Notes under the pieces: generated by a model | Database searches by the model: none | Told to the model about the DNA's origin: nothing | Seen by the model: only the letters and a program-made list of their open reading frames with translations | Shown: positions 35,155 through 42,408 of the stretch, in pieces | Layout of the letters: each line of letters begins with the position of its first letter | Position numbering within the stretch: the first letter of the stretch is position 1 | Assembly: GCA_000746015.1 (NCBI GenBank) | Contig: JQKK01000018.1 | Span: 39,214 to 103,213, forward strand | Origin: Lachnospiraceae bacterium MA2020 | Lineage (GTDB): Bacteria > Bacillota > Clostridia > Lachnospirales > Lachnospiraceae | DNA: 64,000 nt | Reading direction: 5' to 3' | Made by a program: the position numbers and the translations under genes

Positions 35155-35677
35155 TAAATCTTTTTCCATAACAGACATAGCTCAAATCGGACTCATGGTG
35201 GCTGTCATTGAGGTTTCAAAGCTCGCTCTGAGCGGGCTTCCTAATATCGAACTCACAAGTTTCTGGCTCATTATGTTCACCCTATTCTTTAATTGGAAGA
35301 TTGTTGCCGTCGTACCCGTGTTTATCCTAATAGAAGGAGCAATTTACGGAATTCAATTATGGTGGATAATGTATCTGTATTCATGGCCGATGTTAGTACT
35401 GATCACTTGGCTTTTAAGGAAAAACACTTCTGCCATGTTATGGGCAATTATATCCGGAATATTTGGTCTTTGTTTCGGTGCGCTCTGCTCCATCCCGTAC
35501 TTTTTTATCGGAATATCTACTGGTAGTTTGTCTGCTGGATTAATTGCAGCATTTACATGGTGGATTGCAGGTATTCCATGGGATTTTGTGCACTGCTTTG
35601 GAAACTTTATCATCATGTTGGCACTGTATCATCCAATTTCCAAGGCAATGCATTGGATTAAAAGGGAGAATTCTTAG
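35138..35677 (+). CDS. ECF transporter S component, DUF4430-linked
   Basis: A 179-residue membrane protein with five to six helices, of the ECF S-component superfamily (FSITDIAQIGLMVAVIEVSKLAL, IELTSFWLIMFTLFFNWK, GIPWDFVHCFGNFIIMLAL). The start at 35138 lies within the DUF4430 gene, giving a 17-base overlap. It needs a shared EcfA/A'/T module encoded elsewhere. No cobalamin riboswitch was recognised upstream, so the vitamin or metal substrate stays open. Confidence 0.82.
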   Translation: MKKHNNKSFSITDIAQIGLMVAVIEVSKLALSGLPNIELTSFWLIMFTLFFNWKIVAVVPVFILIEGAIYGIQLWWIMYLYSWPMLVLITWLLRKNTSAMLWAIISGIFGLCFGALCSIPYFFIGISTGSLSAGLIAAFTWWIAGIPWDFVHCFGNFIIMLALYHPISKAMHWIKRENS

Positions 35678-35935
35678 TGTTCTATGATTTTATTTTCCCT
35701 TCTCTCTTGGTGACGGCAGCTCCTCATACATTGCCTCAACTAGCTCTCTCAAAAACTCTTTATTTTCTATATCATCCACAAGCAGCATCTCTTTTACATC
35801 TTCATTTGCGAAATTCTAAACTTTGGGAATAGCCCATCCGCACCGGGATGGACTATGCTATAAATTCTCTCATTACATGATTGCAATCTTTCTAAAAAGA
35901 TCTCCTATGCAGACAACCATAGGAATACTTTCTTT
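35678..35935 (-). other. Spacer with a possible gene remnant and a hairpin
   Basis: On the minus strand about 40 codons without a start (FANEDVKEMLLVDDIENK ... EELPSPREKGK, about 35690-35817) look protein-like and may be the end of a lost gene. A stem ATAGCCCATCC / GGATGGACTAT lies at 35829-35861. Confidence 0.35.
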
Positions 35936-36148
35936 TCATGCTCTTACAATAAAGCTTATAATACCAACAATTATAAGTATCGGCAATGCTATATAGACCA
36001 ATCCACCTACAACCATTGCTATCAAGATCATTGGTAAAAATACCACATACATACAAATCTTAAACAATCCCCATGTTGCCTTAAATGCAAATCCTATAAG
36101 CCTTCCAAATATTCCAAAGAACAAAATCATAAAAAGTAGTGTCAACAT
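35936..36148 (-). CDS. Small membrane protein
   Basis: A 70-residue protein almost wholly hydrophobic, with two or three membrane segments (LLFMILFFGIFGRLIGFAF, MYVVFLPMILIAMVVGGLVY, LPILIIVGIISFIV) ending in RA. A GAGG site lies upstream of the ATG. Such proteins are common in Firmicutes and have no known role. Not assignable to a family by eye. Confidence 0.6.
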   Translation of the reverse strand: MLTLLFMILFFGIFGRLIGFAFKATWGLFKICMYVVFLPMILIAMVVGGLVYIALPILIIVGIISFIVRA

Positions 36149-36265
36149 ATATATCGCCTCTTTCTTATAATGAATTCTACCAGAAGTTACATTATCGCTG
36201 ATCTTTTAGCTACTTTCTCAGTTATCAGATCACCTTTGAATCTGGATATATCCTTAAGACCAAGG

Positions 36266-36829
36266 TCATTTCAGAAAACATTCAACCTCTTCCATAATTT
36301 TCCGTATATTATCTATATCTTTAATAACTGCGCCGGTTTCAATGGAATGGTTAGCATTTTCATATTTATACAGTCTAAGCCCCAACACTGCACACTTCTC
36401 ATCTACAAGTATCGTATCACACCAAGGATCTGCAGTTCCATGAAATACTATATTCTTGCCTTCACCTATATGCTCAAATGTTTGTGGCACAGGAGTAAAC
36501 ACTACCTGCTCTGCACCCACTTCATCTTCAAGAACTATCTTGGCAGCTACAGCAGTTCCTATGCTCTTGCCTATAAAAACTACCCTGTCATAGCATTTTA
36601 TATCAACTGATGATAACTGCTCTCTTGCCTGCCTGACCGCAAGTTCAAACACTTCCTGCATCTTCGATTGATTATTCTTAATATCTCCAGCGTTAGTTGG
36701 AATGTCATATCGTATATCTAAAATTTCATATCCCAGTCGCTTAGCCACTTTCTTAGAATAATACAGAAGAGGCTTATCACTGTGATATCCAATTCCCGGA
36801 AATATGACCGCTAATTTATTATTATTCAT
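36266..36829 (-). CDS. Alpha/beta-hydrolase-like protein
   Basis: A 187-residue protein of the small alpha/beta hydrolase type. The nucleophile elbow is GKSIGTAVAA (Ser in GxSxG), after strand VVFIG; the acid is in HGTADPWCD and the histidine in NANHSIE. It starts MNNNKLAVIFPGIGYHSDKP. A paralogue lies at 50856-51422 and a 70-base fragment at 34322. The substrate is unknown. The copies sit at separate places in the accessory region, suggesting local duplication. Confidence 0.82.
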   Translation of the reverse strand: MNNNKLAVIFPGIGYHSDKPLLYYSKKVAKRLGYEILDIRYDIPTNAGDIKNNQSKMQEVFELAVRQAREQLSSVDIKCYDRVVFIGKSIGTAVAAKIVLEDEVGAEQVVFTPVPQTFEHIGEGKNIVFHGTADPWCDTILVDEKCAVLGLRLYKYENANHSIETGAVIKDIDNIRKIMEEVECFLK

Positions 36830-36864
36830 GATAATCTTCCTGCTCCATATTTTTTTGGCACATT

Positions 36865-37173
36865 TTATGCCTCCTCGTCCAAAGTTTCCAAGCCATAATA
36901 TAGCATCTCATTGTACCTTGCATTGGCTTCTTCACTTTCTTTTTTGGCTTTCCATGCAGCTATCTCACTGCATATAGCAAGCATTTCATCTACTATCAGC
37001 TCTGCACTGCGAGGTTTGACATTGTAAAGATATGCCATCATTCTGCTCATTGCCTTCGGACTTCCAAGTTGCTTTGCAATCTGTTCTCCCAACTCATCAG
37101 GAAATCCAAGACTTCTTACCGCCTCAACAAGCTCGTCCTTGCTTCTTGCCCATTCTGCACGATTATTTGTCAT
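36865..37173 (-). CDS. Hypothetical protein, 102 residues
   Basis: A predicted all-helical soluble protein (KDELVEAVRSLGFPDELGEQIA, SPKAMSRMMAYLYNVKPRSAELIVDEML, then a charged helix). The pattern FPDELGEQIAKQLGSPKAM recurs in small Firmicute proteins of unknown function. It lies 36 bases upstream of the hydrolase on the same strand. I recognise no function. Confidence 0.7.
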   Translation of the reverse strand: MTNNRAEWARSKDELVEAVRSLGFPDELGEQIAKQLGSPKAMSRMMAYLYNVKPRSAELIVDEMLAICSEIAAWKAKKESEEANARYNEMLYYGLETLDEEA

Positions 37174-37220
37174 TTAACCTATTCTCCAATATTACTTTTT
37201 CTTGTAACCTGTACACATTG

Positions 37221-37742
37221 TCAAAAGAAATGCTCGGTGGTGCTTAGCTCCATAAAATGCTTAACTATAAGTTCTTTCACGAAAAACTTGTTCATCGTAC
37301 TATGTACTACTTCCTTCGGTCGCTCTATCTCACGATATCCTGACTTCTCGTAGATATGTATTGCCGCCTGTAAATTATCATGCGTTTCCAGGTATGATTG
37401 CTTAAAACCGGCATAAATCATCTTATCCTCAATAAAGTTTATCAACTCATATCCGATTCCGCTTCCCTTTGCAGCATCCTTCAGATACAGTTTCTGAAGC
37501 TCAACAGTATCAGATTTCCATGCAAGCGGAGCAAAACCAATTCCTCCGATAACTTCTCCGTCAGATTCTGCAACATAATATTGACAGTCCTCACTACTGT
37601 AGAAGTTACTGAGATGATCCAATCCTTCATCGAAATACACTGTTCCCGGTATATCAAGACCAAACTGTTTCAGATTATCCCGTACAAGAGCCGCAACCAC
37701 AGAATTATCTGCTTCTGTCATTTTTCGTAATTTATAATTCAT
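37221..37742 (-). CDS. GNAT-family N-acetyltransferase
   Basis: A 173-residue acetyltransferase of the MarR-associated or YjgM-like type: LRKMTEADNSVVAALVRDNL at the start, VIGGIGFAPLAW, the acetyl-CoA site LQKLYLKDAAKGSGIGYELINFI, and YLETHDNLQAAIHIYEKSGYREIERP. Substrate unknown. It has a short C-terminal extension beyond the domain. Confidence 0.85.
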   Translation of the reverse strand: MNYKLRKMTEADNSVVAALVRDNLKQFGLDIPGTVYFDEGLDHLSNFYSSEDCQYYVAESDGEVIGGIGFAPLAWKSDTVELQKLYLKDAAKGSGIGYELINFIEDKMIYAGFKQSYLETHDNLQAAIHIYEKSGYREIERPKEVVHSTMNKFFVKELIVKHFMELSTTEHFF

Positions 37743-37770
37743 TTATCTAATCCTTCATTTTTTGAAGTAT

Positions 37771-38130
37771 TCATTTAAGTATGACCAAATCTCCATCAAC
37801 AAATCCTACTGCCACACCAGAAAGCGTATTCAACTTATCAGCGTAAGTCTCTGTCTCAAGGTACTTAGTCAGCTTTGCTCCAATGTCTACAAGTACAGCT
37901 TCCCAATCGCCTTCGAAACTCCAAGTAAAAGGATTGTCTCTGGTCTCAAAATCTGATACTTCATCACAAGCCCAGTCATCATCACTCGGATCAAAAGAAC
38001 TACATCCAACCAACTCCATTGACCAATTATTATCTCCATCCTCGTAAATGTTAAAACACGCTGCCACTACACCTTCCGGCATTTCCTGTTCTAATGCTTC
38101 ATCAATCCATGCTGATAATTTATCGTACAT
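37771..38130 (-). CDS. Hypothetical acidic protein, 119 residues
   Basis: A small acidic soluble protein (MYDKLSAWIDEALEQEMPEG, WSMELVGCSSFDPSDDDWACDEV, VAVGFVDGDLVILK). Acidity, size and alpha/beta pattern recall immunity proteins of polymorphic toxin systems, but no toxin gene is next to it and I cannot assign a family. It ends three bases before the ORF at 38134 begins on the same strand, so the two are probably cotranscribed. Confidence 0.65.
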   Translation of the reverse strand: MYDKLSAWIDEALEQEMPEGVVAACFNIYEDGDNNWSMELVGCSSFDPSDDDWACDEVSDFETRDNPFTWSFEGDWEAVLVDIGAKLTKYLETETYADKLNTLSGVAVGFVDGDLVILK

Positions 38131-38133
38131 AAT

Positions 38134-38565
38134 TTACTCACCATTCTCATAAAAGTCAAAGGCTTTTTCATATAATTCACGGCACTGCTTCTCATCTCCA
38201 AACGATAAGCAATCATCCGCATAGTTCAGCGTGTAAAATGGTTCTTCCATGTTAATCTTACCTGGAAAATGTCCCCACAGTTTATACATGCAATTGCCAA
38301 ACTCTTTTATATCCGATTGTTCCAAATAGATTTCTTTAAGAGCTACCATCAGCTCTTTTCCAAAAAGATTTTTATCAAAATCAATCGAATTCATAATTTC
38401 CAGAGTATACGATATTGCCTCTTTGTCAAAAAGGTACCGAAGTTCTATTATTTCATAGTCTTCCGGATTGTTCACGACTATCAAATCTAGCAAATTACGA
38501 TACATTTGCATCGTATCATAGCCAGTCACATATAAAAGTGCATAAACCAAAAGCTTCTCGTACAT
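38134..38565 (-). CDS. Hypothetical helical protein, 143 residues
   Basis: A helical soluble protein with many aromatic and acidic residues (GYDTMQMYRNLLDLIVVNNPEDY, CRELYEKAFDFYENGE). No catalytic motif is seen. It lies three bases upstream of the acidic protein gene, which suggests joint function. Unknown family. Confidence 0.62.
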   Translation of the reverse strand: MYEKLLVYALLYVTGYDTMQMYRNLLDLIVVNNPEDYEIIELRYLFDKEAISYTLEIMNSIDFDKNLFGKELMVALKEIYLEQSDIKEFGNCMYKLWGHFPGKINMEEPFYTLNYADDCLSFGDEKQCRELYEKAFDFYENGE

Positions 38566-38607
38566 ATCTATAACTCCAAAATACTTTCCATAAGCTCCCT
38601 AAAATGC

Positions 38608-39156
38608 TTAACTATAAAACTCATTTATCCAATCCATCATTTCCTTATTGCGTTCAAGCAGGTTATAAATCCCGTCCTGTGAAAGCACTCCTCGCTTGAG
38701 CTTATCCGGAAACTCACCAGCTTCATCCATAGCAAAATCATCTTTCCACTGCTGGCTTTTATAATATTCCTCCAGCTTCTGAATCTCTGACTGAAATTCT
38801 TTATATTCTGCGATCATCTTCTTCAGAGTATCCAAGCGAGTTGTAGCCTTATCCAGCAATGACTCCATCTGATAAATATGCTGCGGTACTTTCTCTGCTG
38901 CAAGCCTGTTCTTAAAACGGCTTTTCATCGACTTATATTTCTTCTCAATATTAAAGTTCGGAACCCATATCTCAGCTTCATCAATCTTATCGCTGACATA
39001 CCATGCGGCTTCTTCGTCAGAAATTCCAGTGGCGATCTGCTTCTTATATGCTTCAAACATCCATTCACTGATTTTCACCTTTTGCTTATTCTTAAGCTGT
39101 TTGTAACTTTTATTTACCTGAAGGAGCTTACCATCAACTTTTATATGCTTACTCAT
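38608..39156 (-). CDS. DUF4298 domain protein
   Basis: A 182-residue soluble protein. Its C-terminal 85 residues match the DUF4298 pattern: a coiled segment (LDTLKKMIAEYKEFQSEIQKLEEYY) followed by KRGVLSQDGIYNLLERNKE. The N-terminal half is basic and helical (YKQLKNKQKVKISEWMFEAY). Function unknown. Confidence 0.78.
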   Translation of the reverse strand: MSKHIKVDGKLLQVNKSYKQLKNKQKVKISEWMFEAYKKQIATGISDEEAAWYVSDKIDEAEIWVPNFNIEKKYKSMKSRFKNRLAAEKVPQHIYQMESLLDKATTRLDTLKKMIAEYKEFQSEIQKLEEYYKSQQWKDDFAMDEAGEFPDKLKRGVLSQDGIYNLLERNKEMMDWINEFYS

Positions 39157-39159
39157 ATA

Positions 39160-39661
39160 TTATTCATCTCGTTTTATATATTTCTCAAATCTGAAAAACA
39201 AATCCTTACCCTCATCCCCATTAGGAGCATCGGAATCCATATGCTTCGGATTATAAAACTCCACCGCCGAGAAACCACAGCAATTGATGTAAAAATGAAG
39301 ATTTCGCACATCGAAGTACGGTGTACCAAAGTACAACTTCCGGGTGCATTGTCTCAATTGAATTCCAGATTTTCTGTCCGATACCTTTGCTCTGGATTCC
39401 GCTCTTCACATACAAAAAATCCAAATGACCCTGAGAACCGTTTATAACGACAATAGCTCCGCCTAAAAGCTCCCCATCGACTACCGCCTTATACGCAATA
39501 GAGCCCTTTGCATTAAGTGATCTGTCTATATGTGATTCCGGAAGGATCTCCTCATCCAAATCCTCTTCCCAGGCAGCAGCTCCTAATTGAAATGCCTCCT
39601 GCATATTATGTTTGAATAAAGGCAAATTTTTACTTTCAATTTTCTTCAACTCAAAATCCAT
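39160..39661 (-). pseudogene. GNAT-family acetyltransferase with a frameshift
   Basis: The first 115 residues (MDFELKKIESKNLPLFKHNM, DFLYVKSGIQSKGIGQKIWNSIE) follow one frame; after PEVVLW near 39318 the homologous sequence continues in another frame (TPYFDVRNLHFYINCCGFSAVEFYN ... RFEKYIKRDE). Joining the two gives a normal 166-residue acetyltransferase. So one or two bases have been lost or gained near 39310-39320. AAGGAAG upstream of 39661 sets the start. It may be a sequencing error or a real inactivation. Confidence 0.8.
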
Positions 39662-39693
39662 ATAATACTTCCTTACCCGGTCATATATTACAG

Positions 39694-40350
39694 TTAGGCT
39701 ATCCAATAAGTTCCGTCCGGTGCCTGATGTATCGAACCGATTTCTTCAGAGATAATAATACCGTCAAAATTTCTTATGATTACCTTGTAATAAAGCTTGT
39801 AGCTATCAGTGGCACAATCATTCTCATCATCCCAACCTTCTTCAATCCATTCCTCTGAGATGATTTCATCCTCCGTCATCAAAAGAACCGCTTCATGATC
39901 CCTAAGCGTTAATGAAAGTTTTTCGGGATAATAACAACAAAACTTGTCACCATCATGGCTTATAACATGCACCTTTCCTCCGATTATTGTAAGATTATAC
40001 AGATTTACTTCATCCATACCAAACTCTGCAACGGCTTTAAGCATAGTTTCAGGAAAATATTTATACAACATTACTTTCTTTAATCCATAATCGGCCTGAA
40101 GAAAATAGTAAAATCCGTCTGTATATACCGGCTTACCATAAATTACATCCCTTTTCTTTTCAAAAGGCATATAGACATTACCGTTGTCAAAATCATAGAA
40201 CTTTATAACAGAACCCTGATAGCCGCCACGCTCTGCATATTCTATAAGATCATATAAATCTTCCGTATCAGACATAGCATAAGCAAGCCTGTCCTGACCG
40301 ATTATTTTTTCGATGTAAAGTCCGTTGACTTCTTTGAATCGTTTAATCAA
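39694..40350 (-). CDS. Hypothetical protein, 218 residues
   Basis: A soluble, beta-rich protein (GSVIKFYDFDNGNVYMPFEKK, VYTDGFYYFLQADYGLKKVMLYKYFP, LTIIGGKVHVISHDGDKFCCYYPE) that ends DGTYWIA. The repeating strand pattern suggests a WD/propeller-like or immunity-type fold, but no family is recognised. The start is TTG 40350 with GAGGAG seven bases upstream. Confidence 0.65.
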   Translation of the reverse strand: MIKRFKEVNGLYIEKIIGQDRLAYAMSDTEDLYDLIEYAERGGYQGSVIKFYDFDNGNVYMPFEKKRDVIYGKPVYTDGFYYFLQADYGLKKVMLYKYFPETMLKAVAEFGMDEVNLYNLTIIGGKVHVISHDGDKFCCYYPEKLSLTLRDHEAVLLMTEDEIISEEWIEEGWDDENDCATDSYKLYYKVIIRNFDGIIISEEIGSIHQAPDGTYWIA

Positions 40351-40403
40351 TAGTGCTCTCCTCTTTTCTTAGACCATCCTTCCATTTTTTGAAATCTATT
40401 TCC

Positions 40404-40988
40404 TCACAAAATCAGATCATTCTCAATAGAATTGTTACCTATCAAAGAATACGCATTATTAATATTATTGACTTGGACTATTTGTCCCCTGTGTAATAAC
40501 AGATTCACTTTAGAGATAATCATCTTTCTACTTTTGCTATTTCCATCTTCATTTCTTAATACACATGAATATAACGAATAATTCATCAATTCAAATATTA
40601 TATTTATACTCATATAATTATGTCGTACAGATATATACATGAGCGTTACAAAAAAAACAGCAAACAGAACAACAGAATCCCATCTTGTGAAATCAAATGC
40701 AAACAACGGTAAAATATATGATAATAAGTATTCAGCAGATATGCTCTTTTCTTCCTCGACTTCCTCTAATACCATTTCCTCTGTTGCCCTGTATTCTGCA
40801 CTTTTTATCCACACCAAAATAGCAATCAACGAAATCAGATTAATCAGAATAATAACAATTATCATAGAGATCTCTGTGCAAATATTTTCTTCGCTCTCAT
40901 AAATACTCTTAAATTCAATAAAAAGAATAGAAATCCATAAAGGCATAAACGATGTAAAAAATGATGCCAATAAAATAATGCGAGACAT
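40404..40988 (-). CDS. KwaA-like membrane protein of a Kiwa-type defence system
   Basis: A 194-residue protein with four membrane helices (IILLASFFTSFMPLWISILFI, MIIVIILINLISLIAILVWI, AEYLLSYILPLFAFDF, VVLFAVFFVTLMYISV) and a cytosolic C-terminal tail. It starts directly after the KwaB-like stop codon (TAACATG), so the two are coupled. In characterised Kiwa, KwaA forms a membrane complex that senses phage attachment and works with KwaB. The assignment rests on topology, size and the DUF4868 partner rather than a strong motif. Gene order here (kwaB first) is the reverse of the best known system. Confidence 0.6.
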   Translation of the reverse strand: MSRIILLASFFTSFMPLWISILFIEFKSIYESEENICTEISMIIVIILINLISLIAILVWIKSAEYRATEEMVLEEVEEEKSISAEYLLSYILPLFAFDFTRWDSVVLFAVFFVTLMYISVRHNYMSINIIFELMNYSLYSCVLRNEDGNSKSRKMIISKVNLLLHRGQIVQVNNINNAYSLIGNNSIENDLIL

Positions 40989-40989
40989 G

Positions 40990-41901
40990 TTAACTCCATT
41001 TCTTTGATCCCGAAACCTCCACTGGAATATCATCAAACGGATCGAGCATTCCCTTCTTGCATAACAACTTGACTATTTTATCTGCAGCTCCATCTTGTTC
41101 CGTATCAAACTTACCTTCTCTCATAGGAATATCAAATTTTTTTCCTATTTTCTTGCGAATATGTTTATCTTTTAACAAATCCAAATAATGTTCATTAAAA
41201 CTCACAAATTTTCTTGGGTTACTTCCTGAAGATGCCACATTCTCAAACAATCCGCCTTCTAATAAAATTCCACTCTGTTCAATTTGAATAATACGGTCAG
41301 AGCAAACTGCTTTATATGCCCTATCCATATTAAAAAGATTTTCGCCAGCCATCGAAAACATATACACTTTATTATCATATATAAGTACATCTATATTTAG
41401 CCTCAAAGATAATACAGGTTTTGTAAAACGCTTAAAGGTAGAATTATCCCAAAAATGCTTTCTTTTCATATTTACAAAAGGACTTTGCATAGAAAATAAA
41501 TATATTCGCTTTTCTTCTACTGTACCTACAATAACATACGCACTATATTTTTCCTTTGTAGGATCTGATTCTTGATCTGCATCCGTTAATGCATCCATCA
41601 ATAAAGTATTGGCTTCTTTTATCAGGCTGTTATCACTGTCCAAAGTATATATTGTTGATGCATCTGCAGTTCCATCATATTCAACAACCGTTGTGTATTT
41701 TCCAATCGCATTGTCCCTTCCCACATATCTTTCTACTAATTCATCTATGTGATTTTTAACAATTTCATTTGGTGAAAACTTTATCTCTCGTGCCGTATAA
41801 GAAAGTCCAGTTCTATTCGAAGAACGAATTTTCAACAACTTTACAGCCCAAATCCCATTGCTATCTATCTTTTCAAGTATATTTTTTACGTCGCTAACCA
41901 T
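40990..41901 (-). CDS. KwaB-like DUF4868 protein
   Basis: A 303-residue soluble protein with the overall pattern of DUF4868, the domain of KwaB in the Kiwa anti-phage system, where it binds DNA and blocks phage replication or late transcription. Seen are repeated strand segments (VLIYDNKVYMFSMAGENLFNM, QSGILLEGGLFENVAS) and a C-terminal helical basic part (LKDKHIRKKIGKKFDI). The start at 41901 has GGAAGGGG upstream; the extension to 41955 was rejected. It is sandwiched between vsr and the KwaA-like gene on one strand. Confidence 0.62.
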   Translation of the reverse strand: MVSDVKNILEKIDSNGIWAVKLLKIRSSNRTGLSYTAREIKFSPNEIVKNHIDELVERYVGRDNAIGKYTTVVEYDGTADASTIYTLDSDNSLIKEANTLLMDALTDADQESDPTKEKYSAYVIVGTVEEKRIYLFSMQSPFVNMKRKHFWDNSTFKRFTKPVLSLRLNIDVLIYDNKVYMFSMAGENLFNMDRAYKAVCSDRIIQIEQSGILLEGGLFENVASSGSNPRKFVSFNEHYLDLLKDKHIRKKIGKKFDIPMREGKFDTEQDGAADKIVKLLCKKGMLDPFDDIPVEVSGSKKWS

Positions 41902-41955
41902 ATAACCCCTTCCATCAATACTAGCGGTAAATTTGATTGTTATTATAAAAAGCAA

Positions 41956-42396
41956 TCACAGACCATCTTCACATTCGATTTCAAAAATCGTCTCTTCGAT
42001 AACTTTCAAGCACTCATCAATGTGTTTTTTTATGTCATTCCCCCAAAACCGAATGACCGTCCATCCCATGAAGAAGAGTTTCTGATTTATTTCAATATCA
42101 CGTTCCCGGTTCCGAGATATCTTCTTTATCCAAAACTCGCTATTATTACTTTTCTCTAGTCTTGGTTTAAGCACTTCCCAATCCTTACCATGAAAAAACT
42201 CGCCGTCACAAAATATGGCAATTTTGTATTTTGTGATTGCTATGTCCGGCGTGCCAGGAAGAGCTTTATAATTCTTCCGATATCGATAACCTTTTTTCCA
42301 AAGAGCTTTTCTCAGCAACACTTCAATCGTTGTATCCTTTGATTTGATGTGCTGCATATTCTTTCTTCGTTGCTCAGCAGTCAATACATCAGCCAT
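41956..42396 (-). CDS. vsr: Very short patch repair endonuclease
   Basis: A 146-residue Vsr-type endonuclease (MADVLTAEQRRKNMQHIKSKDT, GYRYRKNYKALPGTPDIAI, KIAIFCDGEFFHGKDW, IEINQKLFFMGWTVIRFWGNDI). Classical Vsr nicks T:G mismatches arising at Dcm-methylated sites. No DNA cytosine methyltransferase gene is near; similar Vsr-like nucleases are also components of defence modules. It begins 12 bases after the DUF2357 stop codon and precedes the Kiwa-like pair, so it is part of the block. Confidence 0.92.
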   Translation of the reverse strand: MADVLTAEQRRKNMQHIKSKDTTIEVLLRKALWKKGYRYRKNYKALPGTPDIAITKYKIAIFCDGEFFHGKDWEVLKPRLEKSNNSEFWIKKISRNRERDIEINQKLFFMGWTVIRFWGNDIKKHIDECLKVIEETIFEIECEDGL

Positions 42397-42408
42397 AATC
42401 AGCCTCCG

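Noticed and set aside
35690..35817. Real small protein on the minus strand
   Set aside because: No start codon with a ribosome binding site; kept only as a possible remnant.
36170..36610. Plus-strand frame of 146 codons opposite the hydrolase
   Set aside because: The hydrolase motifs are on the minus strand; the other frame has no recognisable protein features.
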